A DNA stretch of 64,000 nucleotides from Synechococcus sp. PCC 7336 (lineage in GTDB: Bacteria > Cyanobacteriota > Cyanobacteriia > Thermostichales > PCC-7336). Shown here one piece after another: positions 18,224 to 28,353 of the stretch. Below the pieces are notes generated by a model. It was given only the letters and a program-made list of their open reading frames with translations. It was not told the origin of the DNA and ran no database searches. Every line of letters begins with the position of its first letter. The first letter of the stretch is position 1. The stretch covers positions 1,091,902 through 1,155,901 of the forward strand of contig NZ_CM001776.1 of assembly GCF_000332275.1 (NCBI RefSeq). Reading direction: 5' to 3'. The translations under genes and the position numbers were made by a program.

Positions 18224-18434
18224 TCGCAGCAGCGCGATCGCATCCCCTCAGTTCTTCGAGGTTGGGCATTTCCTCATTCTGAGTTAATATAAATTAACAA
18301 TATTCAAACTCTTATAGCCGGGATCGCTATCCTGGTGGTAACGCACAGGTTTGAGCCAGTGGTTCGGGATAAAGTCGTTTGAGACTGCTTGGGACCGCTC
18401 GATCGTCAAGATTCAGCCAAAGGGGACTGATTTA

Positions 18435-20294
18435 GTGAACAACAAGAAATGGAGAAATGTCGGGCTCTACGCCTTACTGGCAGTAGTTCTCGGCTTAGTC
18501 ACGCTCAATCTGTTTAATGGTGGTTCTCCCACCCCCAAGCAGATGTCTTACTCCGAACTGCTCCACAGGGTCGAAAGCCGCCAGGTGTCTCAGGTCGTCT
18601 TAGAAAATGGCAGTTTGGCGATCGTCAAGCTAGAGCCCAACAACGAAGAGCGCAGAGTCGAACTGCCCGTGCCGTTACCGGATGACTTTTCACAAACCTT
18701 ACTAGACAACAATGTTCTATTTGATGTCAAGCCGGTTCAGAAAGACAGTCCCCTATTGCGCATCCTCGGCCAGCTTTTTATTCCTTTGCTAATTATTGGA
18801 TTCCTGTTTTTTTTAGTCCGCCGCGCCCAATCTGGCCCTGGCAACCAAGCCATGAACTTCGGCAAATCCCGCGCCCGCGTTCAGATGGAACCCAAAACAC
18901 AAATCACCTTCAGCGATGTGGCGGGTATCGAACAGGCCAAGCTGGAATTGGCTGAAGTGGTTGACTTCCTCAAAAATTCCGAGCGCTTTACCATTGTGGG
19001 AGCCAAAATTCCCAAGGGCGTGCTGCTGGTGGGGCCTCCCGGTACGGGTAAAACCTTGCTGGCTCGTGCCGTCGCGGGCGAAGCGGGCGTCCCCTTCTTC
19101 TCCATCTCCGGGTCTGAATTTGTCGAAATGTTTGTGGGGGTCGGTGCCTCCCGCGTGCGCGATCTGTTCGAGCAAGCTAAGCAAAATGCCCCTTGCATTG
19201 TCTTTATTGATGAAATTGATGCCGTCGGTCGGCAGCGCGGCGCAGGTTTGGGAGGCGGTAACGACGAGCGGGAGCAAACCCTCAATCAGCTATTGACAGA
19301 AATGGATGGGTTTGAGGGCAACTCCGGTGTCATCGTCATCGCTGCCACCAACCGTCCCGACGTCCTCGACCAAGCTTTAATGCGCCCCGGTCGCTTCGAT
19401 CGCCAAGTGACTGTCGATCGCCCCGATTACTCGGGTCGCCGCGAGATTCTGCAGGTCCACGCGCGGGGCAAGACCCTCGGCAAAGATCTAGACCTGGAGA
19501 AAATTGCCCGCCGTACCCCCGGTTTTACCGGTGCAGATTTGGCCAATCTGCTCAACGAAGCCGCAATTTTGGCTGCCCGTCGCAATTTGAATGAAATTTC
19601 GATGGACGAGATCAACGATGCGGTCGATCGCGTCTTGGTGGGTCCGGAGAAGAAGGAGCGATTGTTGAGCGATCGGCGCAAGCGATTGGTGGCCTTCCAC
19701 GAAGCAGGTCATGCCTTGGTGGGGGCACTCATGCCCAATTACGACTCCGTTCAGAAGGTGACCATTATCCCTCGCGGTCAAGCGGGCGGTCTCACCTGGT
19801 TTATGCCCAGCGATGACGACATTGGCTTGATGACCCGCTCTCACTTGCTCAACATGATGACAGTCGCCCTAGGCGGTCGAGTGGCAGAAGAAGTGGTGTT
19901 TGGGGACGCAGAGGTAACTACTGGGGCAGCCAGCGACCTGCAGCAGGTGACCCGCATTGCTCGCAATATGGTGATGCGCTTCGGCATGAGCGATCGGATC
20001 GGTAACGTCGCCCTCGGTCGCCAATCTGGAAATCCTTTCATGGGTCGCGAGATTGCTAGCGAGCGAGATTACTCCGACGAAACGGCTGCTGCGGTTGATG
20101 CTGAGATTCGCCGCTTGGTGGATTTGGCCTACCAGAAATGCCACAAAACCATTGAGCAAAACCGCGAGCTTCTGACTCGAATTGCAGAACGCCTAGTGGA
20201 TGTGGAAACCATTGATGGTGACGAATTCCAAACCATGATTAACAGCAGTCCTGTGGTTATGCCCGCTCCCGAGCCCGAGCCCGCTCTGGCATAG
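18435..20294 (+). CDS. ftsH: ATP-dependent zinc metalloprotease FtsH
   Basis: I choose GTG 18435 ([15 protein letters not shown]) because it has AAGGGG nine bases upstream and matches the usual FtsH N-terminus. The frame is open to 18351. Two membrane helices (about residues 8-25 and 105-125) flank a lumenal domain. The AAA module has Walker [20 protein letters not shown], Walker [17 protein letters not shown] and the [22 protein letters not shown]. The zinc site is HEAGHALVG. In cyanobacteria FtsH degrades damaged PSII D1 and other membrane proteins. A strong hairpin terminator follows the stop. Confidence 0.95.
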   Translation: MNNKKWRNVGLYALLAVVLGLVTLNLFNGGSPTPKQMSYSELLHRVESRQVSQVVLENGSLAIVKLEPNNEERRVELPVPLPDDFSQTLLDNNVLFDVKPVQKDSPLLRILGQLFIPLLIIGFLFFLVRRAQSGPGNQAMNFGKSRARVQMEPKTQITFSDVAGIEQAKLELAEVVDFLKNSERFTIVGAKIPKGVLLVGPPGTGKTLLARAVAGEAGVPFFSISGSEFVEMFVGVGASRVRDLFEQAKQNAPCIVFIDEIDAVGRQRGAGLGGGNDEREQTLNQLLTEMDGFEGNSGVIVIAATNRPDVLDQALMRPGRFDRQVTVDRPDYSGRREILQVHARGKTLGKDLDLEKIARRTPGFTGADLANLLNEAAILAARRNLNEISMDEINDAVDRVLVGPEKKERLLSDRRKRLVAFHEAGHALVGALMPNYDSVQKVTIIPRGQAGGLTWFMPSDDDIGLMTRSHLLNMMTVALGGRVAEEVVFGDAEVTTGAASDLQQVTRIARNMVMRFGMSDRIGNVALGRQSGNPFMGREIASERDYSDETAAAVDAEIRRLVDLAYQKCHKTIEQNRELLTRIAERLVDVETIDGDEFQTMINSSPVVMPAPEPEPALA

Positions 20295-20329
20295 CGGATC
20301 TGAAAAGCTCCAATGGAGTGAAAAGCACC

Positions 20330-20362
20330 AAAAGCACCAGAACGAAATGTTCTGGTGCTTTT
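20330..20362. terminator. Bidirectional stem-loop terminator between ftsH and the NYN gene
   Basis: A perfect 14-bp stem (AAAAGCACCAGAAC, 20330-20343; complement 20349-20362) with loop GAAAT. Runs of A and T lie on both sides, suited to terminate the convergent ftsH and NYN-domain transcripts. Confidence 0.85.
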
Positions 20363-20404
20363 CACTGGGTAGCTGCTGACAAAAGGGAAGCGCGGCTGTT
20401 GCGA

Positions 20405-20986
20405 CTACTCTTCTTTGTCAACAGCAGAGCGATCGCCAGGAGAGTGACGGGGGGTTTTCTTGATATCGTCCCGAATGGTTTCCAAATCGACATAGCGATC
20501 GGCCACGTTGATCAGTTGGTCGCTAGTCATCGATCGCAAACTGACCACCTCAATTCGCGCCCCTTGATAGCTGACGGCATTGACCGCATAGGCCAAATCG
20601 CCATCGCCGCTGACCAAAATCCCCGTATCGTACGATCGCACGAGTGTTAGCATATCCACTGCAATCTCTACATCTAAATTAGCTTTTTTGGACCCATCGG
20701 GCAGTTGTACCAAATCCTTAGCAATCACCCGATAGCCATTGCGCCGCATCCACAGCAAAAAACCCTGCTGTTTTTCATTTGCGCGATCGACCCCTGTATA
20801 GAAAAACGCTCGCAGCAAGCGGGAGCCTGCGGTTAATCGATAGAGTAGCTTAGTGTAGTCAATCTCGATACCGAGCTGGAGAGCTGCATAGAACAAATTC
20901 GAGCCATCAATGAAAATAGCAACCCGACCGCGATTCTCAAGAAAATTTTCTATTGTAGGGCCTGTTTCAGAGGCAAAAGATAGCAT
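20405..20986 (-). CDS. LabA-like NYN-domain (PIN-fold) protein
   Basis: A 193-residue protein of the LabA/DUF88 NYN group. The metal-binding acidic residues are visible in AIFIDGSNLFYAA (about residue 25), KANLDVEIAVDML (about 105) and LVSGDGDLAYAVNAV (about 125). NYN domains are predicted metal-dependent RNases. In Synechococcus LabA affects clock-dependent gene expression, but many paralogues exist in each genome and this one cannot be equated with LabA itself. It is a single leftward gene, convergent with ftsH. Confidence 0.8.
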   Translation of the reverse strand: MLSFASETGPTIENFLENRGRVAIFIDGSNLFYAALQLGIEIDYTKLLYRLTAGSRLLRAFFYTGVDRANEKQQGFLLWMRRNGYRVIAKDLVQLPDGSKKANLDVEIAVDMLTLVRSYDTGILVSGDGDLAYAVNAVSYQGARIEVVSLRSMTSDQLINVADRYVDLETIRDDIKKTPRHSPGDRSAVDKEE

Positions 20987-21139
20987 TCGTATAACGTCCT
21001 AAAAAAAAACTTTAAAAAAGTAAAATCTGAAAAAGGAATCGATTGAAACCTCGAGGCAATAATGGAGCTAACTTCTGTTGCAAGCATCGACTTCAATCAG
21101 TATGCTTCTATTTTTGAACTTGCGATGAATCTGCTGTAG

Positions 21140-22672
21140 CTAGCTTAGCTGCTGAAAGACGGGTTTAGGAGAATGTTTGAGAACCTTAGCAGAAAGACCC
21201 CCCCAAGTAACCATTGCCCAATCGAGTCGATCGATACTGTCGAGGGTATATCCCAATTGCACCAGAATACGCAGGCTCAGGTCCGGTACGATTGGCGATA
21301 GCAGAATGGCAGCGATGCGCACCGATTCCAACACGGAGTAGAGCACTCGTTCGACGGCGGCTCGATTCCCCTGCTTATATAGAGTCCAAGGCGCTTCGGT
21401 TTCCAAGAACTTATTACTGGCTTGAGACAGCGTTAAGACAAGGCTGCCAGCCTGCTTGAAGTGATAGCGATCGTAGGCTTCAGCCACCTGTTCTGGCAGT
21501 GCCTCGGCGATCGCCCGCAGCGGATGGTCTGCCGCTATCTCCAGCTCGGGAATGGTGTATTCGCAGTATTTCTGGAGCATTGACAAGCTGCGATTGAGCA
21601 GATTGCCTAAATTTTTGGCTAGGTCGGCATTCACAATATCCACAAAGCGCGTTTGGCTGAAGTCACCATCCTGACCCAACTCAATTTCTTTGAGGAAATA
21701 ATAGCGTACGGCATCAGTGCCATACTGTTCCACTAAGTCGTAAGGGTCGAGGACATTACCCAGACTTTTGCCCATTTTGCGTCCGTCTTTGGTTAGAAAA
21801 CCGTGGCCGAACACCTGTTGCGAGACAGGAATTCCAGCAGACATTTGCATAGCAGGCCAATAAACTGCGTGAAAGCGCAGAATATCTTTCCCAATTAGAT
21901 GCAAATTGATGGGCCACCACTTGCGCAGCGCATTATCGAGGCTAGCCGTTTCATCTGCTTCCAAGAGAGCGGTGATGTATCCCAATAAAGCATCAAACCA
22001 AACGTAAAGGGTTTGGTCGGGATCGTTCGGTAGGGGAATACCCCAGGTCACATGAGCGCGGGAAATGGAAAAATCTTTGAGGCCCTGCTTGACGAAGTTG
22101 AGCACCTCGTTGCGACGGAAGTCCGGTTGGATAAACTCGGGCCGTTCGGCGTAGAGGGTTTCGAGTTTCTCTTGATAGTGAGAAAGGCGAAAGAAGTAAT
22201 TGGGTTCGTCCCGCCATTCGGTGGGCTTGTGGTGAATGCTGCAGATATGGTCTTCTAGCAATTCAGATTCGTCGTAAAAAGTTTCGCAGCCGACACAGTA
22301 CCAGCCCTGTTGGTGGCCCAAGTAAATGTCGCCGCGATCCCAGACCCGCTGAAAGAACTCCCTGACAATTTGGCTGTGGCGGGGGGAAGTGGTGCGGCTG
22401 AACCGATCGTAGCGAATTTCGAGCAGGTGCCAGAGGCGATCGAATTCAGCGGCAATTTCGTCGCAATGTTGTTGGGCAGGAATATTCCGAGCTTCGGCAG
22501 TGCGCTGAATTTTTTGGCCGTGCTCGTCAGTGCCAGTAATGAGTAGAACTTCATCGCCCCGCAAGCGTCGATAGCGGGCGATCGCGTCCGCCGCAATGGT
22601 GGTGTAGGCACTGCCGAGATGGGGCAGGCCGTTGACATAGTACAGCGGAGTCGTAACGGCAAAGCGAGGCAT
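21140..22672 (-). CDS. metG: Methionyl-tRNA synthetase
   Basis: A 510-residue class I synthetase. The HIGH-like motif is in YYVNGLPHLGSAYTTIAAD at the N-terminus. The KMSKS-like motif is KMGKSLGNVLDPYDL (about residue 299). The zinc-knuckle region reads GWYCVGCETFYDES with later CSIH. The anticodon-binding helix bundle occupies residues 350-500. The protein lacks the C-terminal tRNA-binding domain found in some bacterial enzymes, as is usual in cyanobacteria. Confidence 0.95.
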   Translation of the reverse strand: MPRFAVTTPLYYVNGLPHLGSAYTTIAADAIARYRRLRGDEVLLITGTDEHGQKIQRTAEARNIPAQQHCDEIAAEFDRLWHLLEIRYDRFSRTTSPRHSQIVREFFQRVWDRGDIYLGHQQGWYCVGCETFYDESELLEDHICSIHHKPTEWRDEPNYFFRLSHYQEKLETLYAERPEFIQPDFRRNEVLNFVKQGLKDFSISRAHVTWGIPLPNDPDQTLYVWFDALLGYITALLEADETASLDNALRKWWPINLHLIGKDILRFHAVYWPAMQMSAGIPVSQQVFGHGFLTKDGRKMGKSLGNVLDPYDLVEQYGTDAVRYYFLKEIELGQDGDFSQTRFVDIVNADLAKNLGNLLNRSLSMLQKYCEYTIPELEIAADHPLRAIAEALPEQVAEAYDRYHFKQAGSLVLTLSQASNKFLETEAPWTLYKQGNRAAVERVLYSVLESVRIAAILLSPIVPDLSLRILVQLGYTLDSIDRLDWAMVTWGGLSAKVLKHSPKPVFQQLS

Positions 22673-22737
22673 GGTGGCTGGGGAGCACTCTCAAATGACG
22701 GCAAGACTTCATTATCCTATCTGTTGGCTCCCCTCAA

Positions 22738-23595
22738 CTACTCCCCGAACGATTCCCCCAGAAAAGAGAGGGCGGTTACGAGCAGGGCGATCGCCAGACC
22801 GGGGAAAGCTGCAGTCCACCAAATCCCGCTACCGGCGGCAAAGGAATCTAGCGCTACCCGCAAATCTTGACCCCACTCCGGGATCTCTGGGGGCAAGCCC
22901 AGACCGAGAAAGCCTAAAGATGCAGCAATCGAAATGGCATCGGCGGCGTTGAGAGCGACGAGCACGGGCAGGCTGGACAGAATGTTGGGAAAAATGTGAC
23001 GGCGCAGGATCTGGGCGGTGGGAGCCCCCGCGGCGATCGCCGCCTCCACGTAGCCGCGAGCTTTGACGCTGGCCGTTTGGCTGCGCACGACCCGGAAGTA
23101 GAGGGGACCGTAGGCCAAAGCCACTGCCACTCCAGCCGTGACGATACCGGGACCGAGCACAAAGGCAATGGCGATCGCCAACAGCAGCCCCGGTAAGGTG
23201 TAAATGGCATCCATGACAAACACCGTCGCGCGATCGAACCCTCCTCCCCAATAGCCGCTGAGCAATCCCAGCGGTACGCCAAACCCGAATCCGAAGCTGG
23301 TTCCGGCTAGCACCACCTGCAAGGCAGTGCGCGCTCCATAGAGGGTGCGGGAGAGCACGTCATATCCCTGTCGTGTAGTTCCCCACCAATAGTCTGCATT
23401 GGGGGCTTGATGGATGGGATGGGGCAGAAATTCAGTTGGATCGCGCAGCCATCCCCATTGCTGCAAGAGGGGGGCAGTTGCTGCCAAGATTGCATACAGC
23501 AATACAACAGTCGCACTGACCGCCAATAGGGGTCGCTGTCGCAAGCGCCACCTCGACGACAGTCGCCGAGCGCGATCGGTGAATCCCATCGCCAC
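22738..23595 (-). CDS. ABC transporter permease, DppC/OppC type
   Basis: A 285-residue permease with six predicted helices. It has the N-terminal OppC signature (HPIHQAPNADYWWGTTRQGYDVLSR) and the cytoplasmic EAA loop in YVEAAIAAGAPTAQILRRHIFPN (about residue 195). It would form half of a dipeptide, oligopeptide or nickel-type importer. No partner permease, ATPase or binding protein is next to it, so the substrate is unknown. The start overlaps the GerW stop by one base (TAGTG), implying coupling with the upstream gene. Confidence 0.85.
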   Translation of the reverse strand: MAMGFTDRARRLSSRWRLRQRPLLAVSATVVLLYAILAATAPLLQQWGWLRDPTEFLPHPIHQAPNADYWWGTTRQGYDVLSRTLYGARTALQVVLAGTSFGFGFGVPLGLLSGYWGGGFDRATVFVMDAIYTLPGLLLAIAIAFVLGPGIVTAGVAVALAYGPLYFRVVRSQTASVKARGYVEAAIAAGAPTAQILRRHIFPNILSSLPVLVALNAADAISIAASLGFLGLGLPPEIPEWGQDLRVALDSFAAGSGIWWTAAFPGLAIALLVTALSFLGESFGE

Positions 23596-24029
23596 TAGTC
23601 CAACTCCGCTGCCGCTTCAGAGATGGATGCCGCTTCAGAGCTGGCTTCGGCCCGTTGTTGCAGCCATTGCTCCAGCATGGGCATGAGTCCTTCGGCCAAC
23701 TGAGCCCATTGATTGCTCTCGCGATCGATCGGCAGCAGCTCGACTTTATCGGCCCGAATCACCAAAAACCCCATCGGTTCCACCTTGACGCCACCCCCCG
23801 CTCCGCCCCAAAGGCCGCTGCTGCCGTGGCCTCCGTTGTGGCGATCGCCAGCTCCGCCACCGCCGCCGCCCAACCCGAATCGGAGGGAGACATAGGGCAC
23901 GATTGTCGTCTCTCCCACCGCGATGGGCTCGCCAAACGTCTGTCCAGTTTCTGCCAGCGACCGTAACTTGCTGAGGACAGCATCTAAGACATTATCTACG
24001 GGAAAGGCGTTGGGCTCGGACATAGACAA
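23595..24029 (-). CDS. GerW/YtfJ family protein
   Basis: A 144-residue protein matching the GerW family. The N-terminal helix ends in VLSKLRSLAETGQTFGEPI, followed by TTIVPYVSLRFGLGGGGGGAG, a glycine-rich loop, and GFLVIRADKVELLPID. In Bacillus, ytfJ follows ytfI (DUF2953). The same pairing occurs here with the gene at 24051-24560, although cyanobacteria do not sporulate. Its function is unproven. Confidence 0.8.
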   Translation of the reverse strand: MSMSEPNAFPVDNVLDAVLSKLRSLAETGQTFGEPIAVGETTIVPYVSLRFGLGGGGGGAGDRHNGGHGSSGLWGGAGGGVKVEPMGFLVIRADKVELLPIDRESNQWAQLAEGLMPMLEQWLQQRAEASSEAASISEAAAELD

Positions 24030-24050
24030 TTCAATTGCAGACCGTAAAGG

Positions 24051-24560
24051 CTAGTACATCCAGGCTACAAGCGATCTCCGTTTCGTCCACACCCATTTTG
24101 CGAGCGGGCAGAGCAGCGCGATCGGGCGCAGGCGCAGGCAGGCAAAGCCGCGCGAGCAGAAGCCAACCCGCTCGAAGGTCACGCAGAGCGAGCGCTGCAG
24201 AGATGGCGGCAAGCTGGAGAGTAGCACCAGACATTGCCCCGTCAGGGAAGGATCGTCAAAACCGATTTCGGCTTTTAGAGAACAAGCTTCAATCGCGATC
24301 GCGGGGCTGAGGGCGTGCAGTAGATCCAGGCCCAACTGCACTCTGCGCCACTGCAGGGGCTTCGAGCAGCGACGCATTAGGGATAGGCGGGGAGACCAAC
24401 GGGTGCGCTTGCAGACTCTCGTTCCGATTGAAAGATTTGCGGCGATCGCGAACGGGCCGCTCCACGGTTTTCGCCACCGCACTGCAAGCCGCCAGGGCAG
24501 CAAGAGGAGGACTGCCCCCAAGAGCAGAAACAGCCCTAAGACTGTTCCCAAAACTATCAT
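24051..24560 (-). CDS. DUF2953 membrane-anchored protein (YtfI-like)
   Basis: A 169-residue protein with one N-terminal transmembrane helix (MIVLGTVLGLFLLLGAVLLL) followed by a basic soluble domain. Weak DUF2953 features include the late ERVGFCSRGFACLRLRPIAL. Its 22-bp spacing to the GerW gene supports the assignment, because DUF2953 and GerW genes are conserved partners. Function is unknown. Confidence 0.65.
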   Translation of the reverse strand: MIVLGTVLGLFLLLGAVLLLLPWRLAVRWRKPWSGPFAIAANLSIGTRVCKRTRWSPRLSLMRRCSKPLQWRRVQLGLDLLHALSPAIAIEACSLKAEIGFDDPSLTGQCLVLLSSLPPSLQRSLCVTFERVGFCSRGFACLRLRPIALLCPLAKWVWTKRRSLVAWMY

Positions 24561-24599
24561 GCAGAGCCTCTGCTAACGGCAGTCCGCATTATGCCCCAC

Positions 24600-24815
24600 T
24601 CGCGGTGTTGGTAGCGGTGACTACTCTCACCGCTAACCCTACGGGTCTAGCGGGAGCTTCTCAGACTCACGAGTGAGAGTTGCTGTTTCACAGGCATCCC
24701 AGCGGATAAGCCTCCATAGCCAGAGAGCGGTAGTCCAACCGCCCTGCGTTTAACTATCCTATCCCCCTCACCGCCAAACGCTCTGCGTTCTGGCGGGAGT
24801 ACCCCGGAGGTCATG
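24600..24815. ncRNA. Run of hairpins, candidate structured RNA or transposon end relic
   Basis: The gap between the DUF2953 and NDP-sugar genes holds several consecutive stems: AGCGGTGA/TCACCGCT near 24614-24640, CTCACGAGTGAG near 24666-24677, GCGGT/ACCGC near 24728-24751, and CCGCCA/TGGCGG with nested AACGC/GCGTT near 24772-24797. The composition is unlike the flanking promoters. It could be an orphan IS605-type end RNA or a regulatory leader. I could not confirm either. Confidence 0.35.
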
Positions 24816-24826
24816 ATGGGCGGAAT

Positions 24827-26002
24827 TCAGCTAGGCTTTGCCACCCCCACCAGAGATTCAACCGCCGACAGGGAGTCGGCAGGGGATTCGAGAGTTGGAA
24901 TGCGGCAGCGGGCATCGCCAATCAGCCAACTGAGATCGTTTTCTTCCGTATCGATGACTTGGCCATCCGCAGACATGCAGTATTTACCCAGCACCATCCG
25001 CTGGCTGAGATTCACCCCTCGGGCCACGTGGGTGTAATCGAAAATGACACTCTTATCGATGGTGCATCCCTCATTCAGAATGCAACCGGATCCGATCGCA
25101 CTCGGGCCGATAATCTTAGTCCCATCGTTGATCCAGGTGCTGCCGCCAATGTAAACGGGTGGGGTTATTTCCACTTTGTCCCAATTGGCCCGTACATTCA
25201 AACCCACCCAGACGCCGGGGGAAATTTCAGTACCGGGCACCTCGACCGCATTGACTTCCCCTTTGAGGACTTTTTGAATGGCTTCGTAATAGTCAGGAGT
25301 GCGGCCAATATCGACCCATTGGAAGTCAGCCGCCACCCCATAAAAAGGAGCGCCTGCTTCGACCAGCTTGGGAAACAGATCGCCGCCGATATCGTATTCG
25401 CATCCAGAGGGAATGTAGTTGAAGATCTCTGGCTCGAAGATGTAGATGCCGGTATTGATGGTGTTGCTCAGGGCCTCTTCCACCGAGGGCTTTTCTTGGA
25501 AAGTTTGGATTTTGCCCTCTGCATCCGTGACCACCACGCCATAGCTGGGCACATCTTGCTCGGGCACCTCGCGCATGACGATGGTGGCGATCGATCCTTT
25601 GGCTTTGTGGAAGTTCACCACTTGGGTCAAGTTCAGGTCGATGAGGGCATCGCCACACAGCACCACAAATGTTTCATCAAAAAAGCCAGAGAAATCTTGA
25701 ATCTTGCGCAAACCGCCCCCTGAGCCAAGCGCCTCTGCGATCGGCTCGCCATCTTCAAAATGCCCCTCGAACGAGAACGCCATCTGAACGCCCCATTGCT
25801 GGCCATCCCGAAAGTAAGTTTCAATTTGGTCTGCCAAGTGACTGGTATTGACCATGATTTGATTGAAGCCGTGCTGTTTGAGCAATTCGACCAAAAACTC
25901 CATCACGGGCTTGTGCATGATGGGAATCATGGGTTTGGGAATCAGATAGGTAATGGGCCGGACCCGCGTTCCCTTACCAGCCGCCAGAATCATTGCTTTC
26001 AT
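24827..26002 (-). CDS. NDP-sugar pyrophosphorylase (GDP-mannose/ADP-glucose type)
   Basis: A 391-residue nucleotidyltransferase. It has MKAMILAAGKGTRVRPITY at the N-terminus (nucleotide loop), PKPMIPIMHKPVMEF, and the metal-binding VLCGDALIDLNL (about residue 110). The EKP motif is in IQTFQEKPSVEEAL, and VDIGRTPDYYEAI follows. The C-terminal 130 residues form a left-handed beta-helix (PVYIGGSTWINDGTKI). Family knowledge: it activates a sugar phosphate, most often mannose-1-phosphate, for glycan synthesis. It could supply the polysaccharide cluster further right, but the substrate is not certain. Confidence 0.85.
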   Translation of the reverse strand: MKAMILAAGKGTRVRPITYLIPKPMIPIMHKPVMEFLVELLKQHGFNQIMVNTSHLADQIETYFRDGQQWGVQMAFSFEGHFEDGEPIAEALGSGGGLRKIQDFSGFFDETFVVLCGDALIDLNLTQVVNFHKAKGSIATIVMREVPEQDVPSYGVVVTDAEGKIQTFQEKPSVEEALSNTINTGIYIFEPEIFNYIPSGCEYDIGGDLFPKLVEAGAPFYGVAADFQWVDIGRTPDYYEAIQKVLKGEVNAVEVPGTEISPGVWVGLNVRANWDKVEITPPVYIGGSTWINDGTKIIGPSAIGSGCILNEGCTIDKSVIFDYTHVARGVNLSQRMVLGKYCMSADGQVIDTEENDLSWLIGDARCRIPTLESPADSLSAVESLVGVAKPS

Positions 26003-26137
26003 CGCCCAAGCCTCTCCACAACAACTGCGGTGCCTCTTTCCTCGAATCGAGATACGGTTATCGAGTCGAGCTTCTCGATCGCCGCTCCATCAAACCCACG
26101 GTCTCTCAGTGTTGCCCCGTTAAATGTTGTTACCCAT

Positions 26138-27163
26138 TTAGACGGATGGCATCAGAGCCCTAAACCCATGCTTGCGGGAAATCCGGCCAATTTCGTCAAT
26201 CTTGTCTGCAGTAATATGATTGCGCCCCCAACTGAAGTTAGTGTGCAGCCCTTCAAATTCCAGCAGCATGGACTCGGCAAAACAAGCAAATAGCTGGCGG
26301 GTGGGGTTAGCTACCTGTAAGAAATTCATGATATTCCATTCGATGTCGAGGGAATGTTCCACCATGCCGCCGTCAATCACGATCGCGTCTTCCCGACAAA
26401 CGATCGAAGACAGGTTCTTGGGATAGCCGCCATCGATGATGATGCAGGGATGGCGCAGCTCCTGCACGTCGATGGACATGCCCTTGCTCATGCTGGCCAC
26501 CCAAACGATGATGTCTGCTTTGGGTAGAGCTTCGGCCAACGTGCAAATCTCGCCGCGACCTAAAGAGTCTTTTAGATTGTCGAGACGGGTGCGATCGCGA
26601 GCGACGAGCAGCAACTTGCCAACATCGGTTCGGGCATTGAGCCAGCGGCACACGCCACTGCCAATATCCCCCGTGGCACCCACCACCGCAATGCTGGCAT
26701 CGGCCAATGTCAAGCCATGCTGTTTGGCAGCCGCGATCGCCTGCTTGCAGATGATATAGGCCGTATGTGTATTGCCCGTGGTGAAACGACGCAATTCTAG
26801 CTCGATGTTGCGGACGCGCTTGAGGCTTTCGAGCTTGAAATTTTCAAAAATAATGCTGCTGAACCCCCCTAACGCTGTAATGGTCAGATTGCGTTTTTGG
26901 GCGAGGGCCATCGCATTGAGGATTTTGCGGCTGGCAGCCTTAAACTTGCGCATTGCCAACATTTCGGGCAAAAAGCAAGATTCGACATATTGGCCGTGAA
27001 TCTTTTGGCCGGTAATGCTAGTCACCGTAATGTCATCCACCACCAGTGGCGGAGCCATGCACCAAAAATCAATGTCGCTATCCGCATATTCTGGATAGCC
27101 GAGCAGTGCTGCAACGCGCTGCGCGTTAGGGAGATCTGTAAGGTGGCCGATCAAACCGAACAT
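26138..27163 (-). CDS. aar: Long-chain acyl-ACP reductase (AAR)
   Basis: A 341-residue protein, exactly the family length, starting [20 protein letters not shown]. The dinucleotide-binding motif is [16 protein letters not shown] (about residue 170). The catalytic cysteine position (Cys294 in Synechococcus elongatus numbering) is present in [15 protein letters not shown]. The enzyme reduces fatty acyl-ACP to fatty aldehyde with NADPH, the first step of cyanobacterial alkane synthesis. It lies 169 bp downstream of the partner oxygenase on the same strand. Confidence 0.95.
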   Translation of the reverse strand: MFGLIGHLTDLPNAQRVAALLGYPEYADSDIDFWCMAPPLVVDDITVTSITGQKIHGQYVESCFLPEMLAMRKFKAASRKILNAMALAQKRNLTITALGGFSSIIFENFKLESLKRVRNIELELRRFTTGNTHTAYIICKQAIAAAKQHGLTLADASIAVVGATGDIGSGVCRWLNARTDVGKLLLVARDRTRLDNLKDSLGRGEICTLAEALPKADIIVWVASMSKGMSIDVQELRHPCIIIDGGYPKNLSSIVCREDAIVIDGGMVEHSLDIEWNIMNFLQVANPTRQLFACFAESMLLEFEGLHTNFSWGRNHITADKIDEIGRISRKHGFRALMPSV

Positions 27164-27332
27164 TGAGTTATGGAGTCCTCCCGGTAGCGGATGTAGTATT
27201 CCCCAAGCTCGAACTGTAACTGTGACGAGATAAATCTCCAGCTAGGACGTAGGGGAGCGAGCTGAGCCCGCACTTGACTTAGGATACCGTTGCAGACTTT
27301 TCGAGCCAACAGCGATCGCCCCGCCAGTTGCA

Positions 27333-28076
27333 CTAGGCAGCCTTCAACCCTTGGGCAGCCAGTTTCATGGTCTCGCGGTTGCTAAAGCCAATTTCCCCCA
27401 GTGCCTCGCCGTAGGCAATCATGAAGTCCTCAATGATGGCGTCGGGGTCCATGCCGAGGGCATCAGCATCGCTAGTGACTTGAGTAAACATCGACCAAAC
27501 AATCGGTAAGTTCTCGGCGTTGGCACGCTCCACCCGAGCTTTCACGTCGGGATCGTCGAAGTGAGCCTGGAGCCAGACCTGGCCGAAATTGAGGTGCAAG
27601 TACTCGTCTGCGATCACACCTTCAGTGATCTTGCGCGCGAAGTCGTCTGCAACGGGAATGTAGATGTTATAGGCAGCGATCGCAAAGCATTCGATCAGCA
27701 GTGCCTGAATCACCAGGCAGGTCACGACATCGCCTGCGGCAGCAGCTATCTCGAAATTCTGTCGCAGTTGGGAGAAGTACTCCACGGCAAACGCTTTATC
27801 GGGGGTAACATCCAGGTTGCGGCCGCAAGCTTGAAACCCCTTCATGTGTCGCAGTTCCATCTTGGCCAATTTCTGCAGTTCGCTGGCCTCGTCTGGCAAG
27901 AGCTCTGCCAACTTGAGGTAGTTGCGATTGGCTTCCAGTTCGCCTTCAATCACCATGGCATTGATGCGAGAGTAAGCGTCTTTGTAGCCTTCACTCTGGT
28001 AATCCAAGCTGGGGAGCAATTCTAATTCGGCAGTTACCGCAGCTGTCGGTGCTGCCGTTTGTTGCAGTTGGGCCAT
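27333..28076 (-). CDS. ado: Aldehyde-deformylating oxygenase (ADO)
   Basis: I set the start at ATG 28076 ([14 protein letters not shown]), which has AAGGAG about ten bases upstream. A longer frame to 28118 is less likely. The 247-residue product has the ferritin-like di-iron ligands in [53 protein letters not shown] and [16 protein letters not shown]. It converts the Cn aldehyde made by AAR into a Cn-1 alkane plus formate. The N-terminus has an Ala/Thr-rich extension of about 15 residues. Confidence 0.95.
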   Translation of the reverse strand: MAQLQQTAAPTAAVTAELELLPSLDYQSEGYKDAYSRINAMVIEGELEANRNYLKLAELLPDEASELQKLAKMELRHMKGFQACGRNLDVTPDKAFAVEYFSQLRQNFEIAAAAGDVVTCLVIQALLIECFAIAAYNIYIPVADDFARKITEGVIADEYLHLNFGQVWLQAHFDDPDVKARVERANAENLPIVWSMFTQVTSDADALGMDPDAIIEDFMIAYGEALGEIGFSNRETMKLAAQGLKAA

Positions 28077-28353
28077 CGTCGGGGATCTCCTTTTGTTTGC
28101 CTCAGCTTTGAGTTGCACAATCTTTCGATTGCCTCAGCGCCGCCAGCAGCTGTTCGAGATGTTGCTGTTCTTAACAATTAACGATTTCTATCAGAATACC
28201 GCCAAAAGCCGTTGTATCCGAACATTATCTAGATATTTGCGCCCGCAGGGGTAAAGGGCTTTCGCCTTAGAACCAGCGATATTGCGGTTGAGGGCAGCGA
28301 TCCTGGCGGGAACTCGTCCTTACCATTCCCCAAAACCAGCCCGAATTGCCGCA

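Noticed and set aside
23595..24029. Glycine-rich GerW protein as a sporulation or germination factor
   Set aside because: The family is conserved in non-sporulating bacteria, so the name does not imply sporulation here.
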